Of a stretch of 64,000 nucleotides of DNA, positions 8,884 to 18,078 are shown piece by piece (position 1 is the stretch's first letter; each line of letters begins with the position of its first letter). The position numbers and the translations under genes were made by a program. Source of the DNA: JAAYXS01 sp043820985 (lineage in GTDB: Bacteria; Planctomycetota; Phycisphaerae; UBA1845; Fen-1342); NCBI GenBank assembly GCA_043820985.1, contig JBDRDH010000143.1:1-64000 (forward strand). The letters run 5' to 3'. Under the pieces are notes generated by a model. That model ran no database searches. It saw only the letters and a program-made list of their open reading frames with translations, and was not told the origin of the DNA.

Positions 8884-10328
8884 TTATCGCGGTTCAGAAT
8901 GTGTACGACCACTGGCTTTGCGCCACTGGAAGCGAGCATAGACGATCAGGAGCGCAAGCGCAACCAGAATGAGCGGCGGCACGAGCCACAACATCAGGTT
9001 GGCTGCGGGCTGTGGCGCGGGAACCACCGGGCCGTCAGTCGCAGGCGTGGCAATCGCCTGTCCCGCCGGGGGCGTGTGCGTGTCGTATGATCTTGAGACC
9101 TCTGCGTTTTGCCCTGAACTCGTGGCCGGGCGGGTTTCCGCGACCTGCGGTGACTCATCGACTCCCGCCGCTGCCCGTGTCGTTAGCGCTGGGCGCGAAC
9201 CGGAACCCGCGCCGTCCTCTGAAGCCGATTGACCATCGGGTAGCGGAGCAGAGATGCGGTCCTGGTCTGGCACCGGAGGCGCAGTTCGCGACATCCGTTG
9301 CGGGCGCTCACGGGCGTTCGTACCGCGCTTCTCCGCCGGCAAGCTGAGCTGGGCCTCCAAGTCAGCCTGCACGCGCGCCAGGTCCTCCCCTACGACCTCC
9401 ACGGCTTCACCGGATTCGGAGATCGTGTACGTCAGGCCCGCGACGCGATCCATCACCGTCGTGCCGGGTGGAAAGTCAATGCGAAACTCGTTTTCCTCTA
9501 CCTCCGGGTTTACGACGATCGACTCGGCGTCCACCGTGAAGGAGCGACGAAGCAGTTCTCCCCCAATCCGAATCTGTGCCTCCCATTGCGTTGGCACCCA
9601 CAGCGTCTCTCCGCTCCAAGTCTCCTCAAAGGTGACCGCTTCGTTGACCACCACGACGGATGCTTCGGATCCATCTCTGCCATAAACGACCTTCTTTACT
9701 GGCAGCAAATCGCGCTCCGCGTCAAGCCAGATCGTGGCATAGTGGAGACCTTCGAACACCGCTTCCACAACGTAACATGGACGTCCGCCAACATCTTCGA
9801 TTTCTTCCGCCAGAGTCCCATGTCGCAATAAGCTCTCCAGGCTAGCGTCTTCTATTCCGGTACCATCGGGATCGGGCGCGTTAAGCATCAAGACCCCCAG
9901 GACGCCGGCCTCCTGGCGGCCGTCCAACTGAGCATAGTCGTCAACGAGGCCCAGCATCGGGCCAGGCAGGAAAGTGCTTTCGATCTCGCCATCGAACGCA
10001 AACTCTACCGGCTCAGGTTCAGCCTCGGTGGCTAGCTCCAGAGTCCGCTGCTGGAATACCAGCCGGTATCCAGGTCAATGAGGATGGTCCGAGAGATGGA
10101 AGGTATATACGTCCGCGCGAATCTTCCCCCGGCTGGCGGCTCCTGATCGGCGGTGAAAGCGAGCTGAAGCGTGACGAGCCGCTCGCGCCGCGCGGCGGCC
10201 AGGGCCAGCAAGTCATCGATCGTTAAACCACTGCCCGCCACCTGTCCGAATGATGAAGAGATCAGGAGCATGACACTCAACAGAGCGCCTGCGGCCATGC
10301 GGATTGAGAATCGTCTGAATTCGTCCAT
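8884..10328 (-). pseudogene. Frameshifted exported protein with C-terminal membrane anchor
   Basis: Two overlapping reading frames make one protein of about 480 residues. The 5' part starts at the ATG at 10326-10328 after GGAG, with a signal peptide (MAAGALLSVMLLISSSFGQ). It reads to TILIDLDTGWYSSSGLWS and stops at 10032. The 3' part is open from 10074 and, in the other frame, continues as YRLVFQQRTLELATEAEPEP and on to 8884. Loss of one base between 10032 and 10074 explains both. The C-terminal part has a Pro/Thr/Ala-rich linker and a membrane span (LMLWLVPPLILVALALLIVY) followed by a basic tail. No known domain is recognised. It may be a true mutation or a sequencing/assembly error; the two halves look otherwise intact. 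Confidence 0.7.
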
Positions 10329-10657
10329 TGTCAGTACTCCAGTCGCGGTTTGGCACCTGGGCAAGTCGCTGGATGGTAGCTCTCCGTGCGAGCTTGGACC
10401 TGAACGGATGTTGCCAGGCGCCACTCGCATTCGGCGGTTCCATACGCCGCCGCACCCAAGATAACGGCCGTCGGACCGAGTCGGACAATTCGCTACCGCA
10501 TGACGAACCCCTTTGCTGTTAGAATGTGCTCTCGCTTCCGCTATGACCCCAACCATAGTGGCGCGAGATAAACTTTCGCTACCATAACCGCTCTGCCCCC
10601 CACGTCGAGCTGGGCGGTCAAGATAATCAGGGGTTACCTGCGCAATCGCACACCGCG
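10329..10657. other. Intergenic region, nothing recognised
   Basis: About 330 bases between the leftward DUF2723-type gene and the leftward frameshifted gene. It presumably holds the promoter of the latter. No repeats, RNA or convincing small gene is visible. Confidence 0.4.
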
Positions 10658-12259
10658 CTAGTCCTGCGGGGGCCGCTCAGGGTGGACCAGCCAGAAGTCA
10701 TTCCGCGACCGATCCAGGACGAAACGCCCCCCCCAGATACGCTCGGTCACCTCCCCCGGCACAACGACCACCTGCCCCCCCACGGCTAGAAATTCGGCTA
10801 GCTCGGTATCACTAAGATATGGTCGCCCTGACAAATTCAGACATGTGCGGTCGCCATAAATTCGCACATCGGGCGGGCCGCCGTGCACCCAGTAGGTGTA
10901 CGCCGTCGTATAGGCGGTGGTGTCTTCCGCCAACAACCATCCCGCTGGAGCGATACGGTCCAGGGCCTCGCGGGCGAAGACGGCCGGAGAGTCGTCTCCG
11001 CCACGCCAGGGACGGAAAAAGTGCGCATACTCATCCCGATGGGCAATGTCACGCATCCGGGAGCGCATCCACCCACGCTGGCGGGCCACCTCCGGAAAAA
11101 CAGCATACACCACGGGCGGTATAGCTGCATTGAGCGCCAGCAGGCCCACCACCCAACGCCGAGTCCGTTGGCCGCGAATACCATTTAACAGACGGTCCAC
11201 GCCCAAACCAAACCACAGGGCCACTAGGGCACATATTGGCATGAAAAAGGTATGAATGTCCGGAACGGTATAGCGCACCAGAAATCCGCCCATGATCAGT
11301 GTTTGACCAATGAGCACCCACCGAAAGGCCCGACCTCGGCCGCGTGTCGGACGCAGGACCCCAGCCAGGCCGATGGGCAGCACCAGGGAGGGGAAATTGT
11401 ATCCCAGCGTTAAAACCACGATCTTCAGATGACCCAGTGGTAAACCGACATTGAGCACATCATCCGCCCAGCCGCCACCACGCTCACTGCCACCGAAGAA
11501 TGTTGAGCGCAACGTGGTAGCGATATCACCAGTGCGAACATAGTACGCCAACACCAAAGCCCAATACGGCGTGCAGGTCACGAGCCAGGCCAGGGCCCCC
11601 GCCAGCAACCACCGAACGGCAAGTTGTCGGCGCCAGACACGTTGCAGTGCCAATAGCACATACGGCACTAACGCCAGTAGCCCAAACAGATGATTGGCGA
11701 CATGTAAGCCATTAACAGCAAAGACCGCCACGATAAACCACGGTGATCCGCCCGAAATAAATCGCCACAGCAGATACCACTCCAGCGTCAGCAGGGCCAC
11801 ATCGACGGCATAAACCTCCGTGGTGACCGACATCTGCCAGTAGATATGCGCTACCAGCAACACTGCCGCGGCCAGGTAAGCGGCCGAAAGACGCCGGCTC
11901 ACCGCCGCTACCGTGGCGGCCAACAGCCCCACGCCGGCTGCCCCCGCCAGCACCGATAGCAAATTGAGTCGATACGCCGGCTCACCGAGCGGAAGTGGAA
12001 CTGCCAACAGCCCGCGCCCCAACCAGTAATGCACCGGGTGTGACAAGGCCAGACCGCGCGGATTCTCGAGCCACCCGGTCAGAATACGATACTGGTGAAT
12101 CCCGCTATCTTGCCACCCCACCCCCGGCATACAGGTCGCCAGGTAAACCAGCAGGGCCACCACGCCGCAGATCAACCCCGGCCGCGCGCCGTGATAACGG
12201 CCATGGAGCTTCCGCGGCATCAACCCTGGTGTTGCTGGTTCCCGTTGCAATTGAACCAC
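10658..12259 (-). CDS. DUF2723-type polytopic membrane protein (glycosyltransferase-like)
   Basis: Up to 533 residues from a GTG close behind AGGAGG; an ATG at 12220 would give a start 13 codons later. The protein has about ten hydrophobic segments. Near residue 50 it carries DSG, and about 20 residues further on SHPVHYWLGR, followed by RLNLLSVLAG. This is the arrangement of DUF2723 proteins, which are related to protein O-mannosyltransferases and human TMEM260. A soluble C-terminal part of about 120 residues follows the last span. The likely role is transfer of a sugar from a lipid-linked donor outside the membrane. It sits 10 bp downstream of a thioredoxin-like membrane protein, so the two are very probably co-transcribed. 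Confidence 0.75.
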   Translation of the reverse strand: MVQLQREPATPGLMPRKLHGRYHGARPGLICGVVALLVYLATCMPGVGWQDSGIHQYRILTGWLENPRGLALSHPVHYWLGRGLLAVPLPLGEPAYRLNLLSVLAGAAGVGLLAATVAAVSRRLSAAYLAAAVLLVAHIYWQMSVTTEVYAVDVALLTLEWYLLWRFISGGSPWFIVAVFAVNGLHVANHLFGLLALVPYVLLALQRVWRRQLAVRWLLAGALAWLVTCTPYWALVLAYYVRTGDIATTLRSTFFGGSERGGGWADDVLNVGLPLGHLKIVVLTLGYNFPSLVLPIGLAGVLRPTRGRGRAFRWVLIGQTLIMGGFLVRYTVPDIHTFFMPICALVALWFGLGVDRLLNGIRGQRTRRWVVGLLALNAAIPPVVYAVFPEVARQRGWMRSRMRDIAHRDEYAHFFRPWRGGDDSPAVFAREALDRIAPAGWLLAEDTTAYTTAYTYWVHGGPPDVRIYGDRTCLNLSGRPYLSDTELAEFLAVGGQVVVVPGEVTERIWGGRFVLDRSRNDFWLVHPERPPQD

Positions 12260-12269
12260 GCCCCTCCTG

Positions 12270-12755
12270 TTATTCCGGACTCACATAAGTCTCAAACTGC
12301 AATTGATCTACTTTGCCCTCCAGCTTACTTATCGGAGGTTTGCCCGGCTCCGCCTCAAGCACCAGCATGATTGGCAGCTTCTCCAGCTTGAAACGCACAC
12401 GTAAGGGATCGAGTGGTTTCAGCTCTATCCGGCAACATGTCATTTTCGCCAGGCGACGTTTGGCATAGCGTTGCGAGAACAGGTCGCGATCGTTGCCCGC
12501 GGTGATCGGACAATCCGGCTCGTGAAGTACCAGGAAAATACGCTGCCCGGTGGCGCGCGCCATTTGCTCGGCCACCGCCAGATCGTCGTGCCATTTAATC
12601 TCTTCTCCGCCACGCGCGTAAATCTGGGTGAAAACAAACCAGGCCGCCAGCAACACCAGCAGGCCGAGGACCATCCAGGTCGAAGCCGGCTTGCGTATCT
12701 CGGGTATTTCCGCGCGGGGCTCGTCATTTTCCTCCGCATGGGGTTGCATACTCAT
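12270..12755 (-). CDS. Membrane-anchored thioredoxin-fold-like protein
   Basis: 161 residues from the ATG at 12753-12755, which follows GGAGG with good spacing. A short acidic N-terminus precedes one membrane span (WMVLGLLVLLAAWFVFTQIY, about residues 27-46). The outer domain resembles a thioredoxin fold: QRIFLVLHEPDCPITAGNDR resembles the first strand and active-site loop, and KLEKLPIMLVLEAEPGKPP resembles the cis-proline region and following strand. The redox CxxC is not present; only one cysteine is at the active-site position. This argues for a structural or binding role rather than disulphide exchange. The gene is 10 bp upstream of the DUF2723-type gene and probably works with it. Confidence 0.6.
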   Translation of the reverse strand: MSMQPHAEENDEPRAEIPEIRKPASTWMVLGLLVLLAAWFVFTQIYARGGEEIKWHDDLAVAEQMARATGQRIFLVLHEPDCPITAGNDRDLFSQRYAKRRLAKMTCCRIELKPLDPLRVRFKLEKLPIMLVLEAEPGKPPISKLEGKVDQLQFETYVSPE

Positions 12756-12971
12756 GATTGCCTCCGCATCCCGCGGGTTCGTACAGGTCCTCGAAACCGT
12801 CAGTACCACGCGCTAGCACTCTGTCACTTGCATACGTGGAATCTACCGCCGAGTGGCTTCGACGTAAATGATGCGCTTCACGGGAGTTGCCCTTAAACCC
12901 GGATTTCAGGTACCGCAAGACACGCCCGCAATCAGACGATAGAATCTCACGCAACATGGTTGGAGAACATT

Positions 12972-14510
12972 GTGCCCCGAACGTTCCCCACTGAACTTGA
13001 AGAGCATCGCACTGCCATCGAACAACGCGCCCGCCAGGAGGGCCTGGACTTCTTTGAAACCATCTTCGAGATGCTCGATTTCGACGAGATGAATCAGATC
13101 GCCGCATATGGCGGCTTCCCGCAACGCTATCCCCACTGGCGCTTCGGTATGGAGTATGAGCGGCTGCGCAAGCAGCACACCTACGGACTGGGCAAGATCT
13201 ATGAAATGGTCATTAATAACGATCCATGCTACGCCTACCTGCTGAACGACAATGCGCTGGTGGACCAGAAGACGGTCATGACCCACGTCTACGCGCATTG
13301 CGATTTCTTCAAAAACAATATCTGGTTCAGCCGGACCGACCGCAAGATGATAGATGGCATGGCCAATCATGCCACGCGCATCCATCGCCATATCGAGCGT
13401 GAGGGTCATGAACCCGTCGAAACCTTTATCGACGTCTGCCTGTCGCTCGAGAATCTGATTGATCCGTATCTGCCCTTCATGGTACGGCAACCCAAGCGAC
13501 AACGGCGTTCCTCGGAAACCGCCCGGGAGCGCCCCGCCCCAACCACTGTCTCGCGCTACCCCGCCAAGCCGTACATGGAACGCTACATCAATCCCCCCGA
13601 CCAGTTGGCCGCCGAACGCGCGCGTGACCAGGCCGACGCCGAAGCCCGTAAAAGTAATTTCCCCGCCGTGCCCCTACGCGATGTACTGTTATTCCTTTTG
13701 CGACACGCGCCCCTGGACGACTGGCAGGCGGATATCCTCGACATTATCCGCAACGAGGCCTACTACTTCGCCCCGCAGGGTCAAACCAAGATCATGAACG
13801 AGGGCTGGGCAACTTACTGGCATTCATACATGATGACGCGCTATCACTTGCGCGACGATGAGATCATCACCTATGCCGACCACCACTCCGGCACCGTCGC
13901 CTCCTCGCCCGGCCGCCTCAATCCCTACAAGGTCGGCGTCGAGCTCTTCCGCGACATCGAGCAACGCTGGAACCAGGGCCGCTTCGGCAAGGATTACGAA
14001 GAGTGTCAATCCATCGAACAGCGGCGCGGCTGGGACACCGGCCTGAACCAGGGACGCGCGAAAATCTTCGAGGTTCGCCGGGTACACAACGACATTACCT
14101 TCATCGATGAATTTCTCACGCCGGAGTTTGTCGATCGCCACCAGTTATACCACTACCGCCAGGATCCCAACACCGGCCGCATGGTGGCGGTTGATCGCGA
14201 CTTCGACCGCATCAAGCAAACCCTGCTCTTCATGCTGACGAACCACGGCCAGCCGTATATCTATGTGGTTGACGGCAACTACGCCAACCGCGCCGAACTC
14301 TACCTGGCGCATAAACATCTGGGAGTGGATATCGACATAAAATACGCGAACGATTGCCTGAAAAACCTGCGTCTGCTGTGGGGCCGCCCGGTCCATCTTC
14401 AGGCCCGGATCAAGGAAGACATGATGCTGTTTTCCTGCGCGGAGGACGAGGTCGCACGGCAGAAAATCAAAGAGGATACACCCCCCCCGGCTCATACCAG
14501 TATTAAATAG
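12972..14510 (+). CDS. SpoVR family protein
   Basis: 512 residues from a GTG preceded by GGAG; a TTG twelve bases earlier is a weaker choice. The sequence is typical of SpoVR throughout: the N-terminal FETIFEMLDFDEMNQIAAYG, PHWRFGMEYERL, the histidine-rich block VYAHCDFFKNN, NEGWATYWHSYMM in the middle and TLLFMLTNHGQPYIYVVDGN near the end. SpoVR was named for a role in Bacillus spore cortex formation, but it is widespread in non-sporulating bacteria. There it usually stands with a PrkA-type kinase (YeaG) and YhbH/YeaH. Neither partner is seen here. The conserved His/Glu residues suggest a metal site, but the biochemical activity is not established. It is monocistronic and convergent with the CvpA-like gene. 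Confidence 0.93.
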   Translation: MPRTFPTELEEHRTAIEQRARQEGLDFFETIFEMLDFDEMNQIAAYGGFPQRYPHWRFGMEYERLRKQHTYGLGKIYEMVINNDPCYAYLLNDNALVDQKTVMTHVYAHCDFFKNNIWFSRTDRKMIDGMANHATRIHRHIEREGHEPVETFIDVCLSLENLIDPYLPFMVRQPKRQRRSSETARERPAPTTVSRYPAKPYMERYINPPDQLAAERARDQADAEARKSNFPAVPLRDVLLFLLRHAPLDDWQADILDIIRNEAYYFAPQGQTKIMNEGWATYWHSYMMTRYHLRDDEIITYADHHSGTVASSPGRLNPYKVGVELFRDIEQRWNQGRFGKDYEECQSIEQRRGWDTGLNQGRAKIFEVRRVHNDITFIDEFLTPEFVDRHQLYHYRQDPNTGRMVAVDRDFDRIKQTLLFMLTNHGQPYIYVVDGNYANRAELYLAHKHLGVDIDIKYANDCLKNLRLLWGRPVHLQARIKEDMMLFSCAEDEVARQKIKEDTPPPAHTSIK

Positions 14511-14535
14511 ACACCCATTCGGGAGGTTTATATTC

Positions 14536-16293
14536 CTACTGGATCGGATATCCGGGATTCACGAATGACACGCCCTGGTTCCGCTGGTTAACCACGCGCC
14601 CGATGTGCAGTCCGGGTTTCGGCTCAACATAGAACAGCAGTCCAATGACCCCATCGCTGCCGGTCAGTTTGCTCTTGTCGAGTTGCTGGAAGTCGAGCAT
14701 GCCCCGGAAAGCCGGATCGCCTGGATCACCTGTGATAAACAGTTCGATGAACCGCTCGCCATTCTGGGTGACGATACCGTAATAGCCGCACAGGCGATAT
14801 TCCCCGGCCTGATCATCAAATGCCCGGTATTGGTTGAGTGTCGAGCCCACGAAGTTAAACACGTGCCCGGCTATCGTGCTGGCGCTGCGGGCGTGACAAC
14901 GCAACTGAAACAGGCGCATGCCTTCCGGCAGGGCAAACTCGGTCACCGTCTGACCAGATCCCGTAAAACGCGAGACGGGACCAGCGATCCGGCCACCGAG
15001 GAACTTACCGTCCCGAACCTCAACGCTGCTCAGCGCCGAGCGCAGCAGCGGTATTGGCAACTCGACCAAATCACCCGTGCCATCCGGGATGATGGCATCG
15101 ATGAAACGCATTCCGCCAATCACGCGCGGCAGATTATCCGTCTGGAACGCGCCGGCGAACAGCTTGTCATCCGGCCCGCTGGCGGCCGCCTCGCCGGTAA
15201 TCGCCGCCCGCGCGAAACGCCGATACTCAACAAAACGCGGCGTAAAATCACGATCCACCTCGAAGTAAACATCGAGCGGCACATCGCCGCCGGCGGGAAC
15301 CACGAAGTTGTGATCCAGGTCGGCGATCCGTAGTTCGTCAGTGCCCGGTGCGGCCCCGCCAACGATCCGGGGAATGTAATGGCGCGGCTCGCCATTAACA
15401 TCGCCCACCAGCCGAACCATCGAGGGCCGGAAGCGATGGAAAGCCGAACCCTTCTCGCGATCGGCCGCCCCTTGCTTGAGCGACAGCCGGATGGCGATCA
15501 GCCGGGTGGCTCCGCTCGGGTCCAGGCGGTAATCCCTCGGCTCTACCCTTGGCTGGGATTCCTGCTGAGTAGGTAACATGCGCCGATACTCGCCACTGAC
15601 CGCCCCCTTCGGCTCCCACCAAGTCACCACCGACAATCCGCGCGCTCCAAAGCCTTTCGCTTGATCATCGTTGTAAGCCGAGGGCGTGGATTCGTGCTGG
15701 ACCGTGTTGCCGGACCAGAAAACCCACTCGGCGTAATCCGGATAGACGCTGGCAAAGGGAGTTTTATGCTTCAGGCTTCCGGCGCTGAGCAATTTGAACA
15801 GACCAACCGTGAATTCATCCGGCATGAACCAGATGCTGTTATGCGCGAATTCCACCTGATCGGCCTCCGGACTGACAGCCTCGACACGCTCATAGCGCGA
15901 GAACATCATGACCCGACCGCCCCACGGCAGCATGAGGATACCCAGCAGCATCATGCCGACGGTGATTTGCGCGATGATGAAGCCACAGATGCCACCACCG
16001 ACCCAATCGAGCATGCGCGGCAGGCGAATATTGCCGCGGATCAGGTTGTCGGCCGCCACGCGCAGAACTATGTGGGTCACGGCAAACAACAAGATAAAAC
16101 AAACCGGCAGGGAATATGCCGGATGCAGCCCCTGCCCAACTACCAACTCGTTTACGGCATCGATACAGCCAAAGGCCACCACCATGGCCACGATGGCGCA
16201 AAAGACATCGATCAATCCGCTGAAAAGCCCGAAGATCGAGTGCATGAATGTGATGCCGACGATGAACAGGAATGCCAGAATGTTCAGTACCAT
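14536..16293 (-). CDS. CvpA-like membrane protein with large C-terminal domain
   Basis: 585 residues; GGAG precedes the ATG. The first 140 residues have four membrane spans laid out like CvpA/colicin V production proteins, with GLFSGLIDVFCAIVAMVVAF and LDWVGGGICGFIIAQITVGM corresponding to the conserved segments of that family. The following 440 residues are soluble, probably periplasmic, and of unknown fold. They contain beta-rich stretches such as RLIAIRLSLKQG and VPLDVYFEVDRDFTPRF. The fusion is much longer than ordinary CvpA proteins (about 160-180 residues). It is the last gene of the operon with pilT and the PilB-like gene, 15 bp downstream of the latter. A link to the motor or secretion system is therefore likely, but no partner is proven. 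Confidence 0.7.
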   Translation of the reverse strand: MVLNILAFLFIVGITFMHSIFGLFSGLIDVFCAIVAMVVAFGCIDAVNELVVGQGLHPAYSLPVCFILLFAVTHIVLRVAADNLIRGNIRLPRMLDWVGGGICGFIIAQITVGMMLLGILMLPWGGRVMMFSRYERVEAVSPEADQVEFAHNSIWFMPDEFTVGLFKLLSAGSLKHKTPFASVYPDYAEWVFWSGNTVQHESTPSAYNDDQAKGFGARGLSVVTWWEPKGAVSGEYRRMLPTQQESQPRVEPRDYRLDPSGATRLIAIRLSLKQGAADREKGSAFHRFRPSMVRLVGDVNGEPRHYIPRIVGGAAPGTDELRIADLDHNFVVPAGGDVPLDVYFEVDRDFTPRFVEYRRFARAAITGEAAASGPDDKLFAGAFQTDNLPRVIGGMRFIDAIIPDGTGDLVELPIPLLRSALSSVEVRDGKFLGGRIAGPVSRFTGSGQTVTEFALPEGMRLFQLRCHARSASTIAGHVFNFVGSTLNQYRAFDDQAGEYRLCGYYGIVTQNGERFIELFITGDPGDPAFRGMLDFQQLDKSKLTGSDGVIGLLFYVEPKPGLHIGRVVNQRNQGVSFVNPGYPIQ

Positions 16294-16308
16294 CGCGATA
16301 CTCCAGTA

Positions 16309-18036
16309 CTACGTCGCCTGGGGGTCAGGACGTGGCTTGGGTTGGGGCTTGGGCGCCGGACGAGCGCCGGGACCGGGTTTGCCGGGGCCGCCGCGGCTGC
16401 TCTGGCCACGAATCACGCGGACGACTTCCTGAATACTTGTCGTGCCATCCAGCACCTTCTGAATGGCCTGGGTTTGCAGACCCACGCCCCCCTTCTTGAT
16501 TGCGTAGGTCTGAACCTCGCTCATGCTGGCTGCCTCGCGGATCACCTTGCGCATCCCATCGTCCACCACCAACGTATCAAAGACCGCGGTTCGCCCAACA
16601 TAACCACTGTTTTGACAGGATGGACAGACGACCGGATTGCCGTGTTTGTCATATTGCGGTTCGGGCTGCCGGTGCAAAACCGCGTTCGTCGGCATATTCA
16701 GCTTCTTGAGCGTGGCGCTATCGGGTTTATACGGCTGCTTGCATTCCGCACACAGCTTGCGCACCAACCGCTGATTGGTTACCAACTTCAGGCTCTTGGC
16801 CACCAGCGCCTTGTCACCCACCAGGGCAATCCACTTCTTGAGCGCCTCAAAAACGTTATCCGCCGTCATGCCGATATAGGTCTTGATCTTGTTGGTGGCC
16901 GCCTTGCTGATCAGCTCGGCGGCATCGTGGTCGCGGATTTCGGGGAATACCAGCATGTCCGGATCCGAACGTACCAGCTTCTGCATGTCGTCCAGAAATC
17001 TACGGTTCTCGCCCGGTGTATGGACGTGCTGGGTAACATTATCAACGTCAATTTCCCGATCGTATTCCAGCATCTGGATATTGTGCAGAAAAGCGTCGTG
17101 ACTACGCGTGAAGCTGTAGACCGTGGTGGTCAGCCCGCTATTGGCCGGACCACTCAGCAGGAACACCCCGGTAGGCTGGTCCATGAGCTGCTCCAGGGAT
17201 GCCTGTTGCTTCTCCGTGAAGCCCAGATCCTTGACCTTGTAGTAGCCCTCGCCGCCGATCACCCGGATGCGCAGTCGTTCACCGACGTTGGAGCCGGCTG
17301 ATTCGATCATCACAGTAAACTTGTTGTCGCCGATCGCGGTCATAATCTTGCCACGCTGGGGCTTGCGGCGTTCCTCGATGTTCAAACCGGCGATCTGCTT
17401 GATGAAACGTACAACCGCGTCACCCTCGGGACGCAACAGCGATTCCCGTTCAGTGGGGATACCGTCTATAAGATGGGTAACCTTGGATGCCTGGCCGGCG
17501 GGGGTAATGTCCACCTCTGATACACGCTGATATAACGCGTCAAAGATCAGGTCCTGTGTCAGCCGGTACTGTTCACGTTCGATGTCGTCATCTGGAATTT
17601 CAACCACGTTCTTGTCGGCACCGGTCAGCCGGACACGTTCCTTGACTTCCTTATTCTTCTTCTTGCTGAACAGACCCTGTTCCTGAATACGCCGGACATG
17701 CGCCATCGAGCAGACCGTGTTATCCGGCTGCACCAATCCGTTCCGATGGACGACGTAGGCGATCATGACCGCCAGGTTCAAAGCCACCATTGCTAGATAG
17801 CCAATCAGGAAACTGGGCAGGAAGAAAGCCAACGCCACGGCGGCCACCCCCGTGCCGACCACGGCCATATTCCAGGGCTCCCGGAAGGTGTTGACCACAA
17901 CCGTGTCCTTGTCCACCCACTGAGCGAAGTATGCCCAGATCACAAAGACGACCACAATCGCCGCCAACTTGACCGGATGCATGTACATGTTGCTATCCGG
18001 TAGCTGGGCCAGCAGGTCGATATAAGCCAGCAACAT
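16309..18036 (-). CDS. Membrane-anchored PilB/GspE-like protein with altered Walker A
   Basis: 575 residues from the ATG at 18034-18036 (AGGAG upstream). Residues 20-95 hold three membrane spans, which normal PilB/GspE ATPases lack. The body is a GspE-type core with GAD-like residues around GLNIEERRKPQRGKI, and FPEIRDHDAAEL as Walker B. It also has the four-cysteine zinc motif (CAEC near residue 410, CPSC near 455) characteristic of GspE/PilB. The Walker A reads GPANSGLTTT at 296-305, where the family has GPTGSGKTTT, so the phosphate-binding lysine is leucine. That predicts weak or absent ATP hydrolysis. It lies between pilT upstream and the CvpA-like gene downstream. It could be a regulatory or structural partner of a type IV pilus or type II secretion motor. 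Confidence 0.85.
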   Translation of the reverse strand: MLLAYIDLLAQLPDSNMYMHPVKLAAIVVVFVIWAYFAQWVDKDTVVVNTFREPWNMAVVGTGVAAVALAFFLPSFLIGYLAMVALNLAVMIAYVVHRNGLVQPDNTVCSMAHVRRIQEQGLFSKKKNKEVKERVRLTGADKNVVEIPDDDIEREQYRLTQDLIFDALYQRVSEVDITPAGQASKVTHLIDGIPTERESLLRPEGDAVVRFIKQIAGLNIEERRKPQRGKIMTAIGDNKFTVMIESAGSNVGERLRIRVIGGEGYYKVKDLGFTEKQQASLEQLMDQPTGVFLLSGPANSGLTTTVYSFTRSHDAFLHNIQMLEYDREIDVDNVTQHVHTPGENRRFLDDMQKLVRSDPDMLVFPEIRDHDAAELISKAATNKIKTYIGMTADNVFEALKKWIALVGDKALVAKSLKLVTNQRLVRKLCAECKQPYKPDSATLKKLNMPTNAVLHRQPEPQYDKHGNPVVCPSCQNSGYVGRTAVFDTLVVDDGMRKVIREAASMSEVQTYAIKKGGVGLQTQAIQKVLDGTTSIQEVVRVIRGQSSRGGPGKPGPGARPAPKPQPKPRPDPQAT

Positions 18037-18078
18037 GATGTCTCCTGTCACCGCGAGTACTCTCGCGGCGGATCAACA

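Noticed and set aside
15661..17301. A 546-codon rightward frame
   Set aside because: It lies antisense to the CvpA-like and PilB-like genes, which have clear domains, and has no family features of its own.
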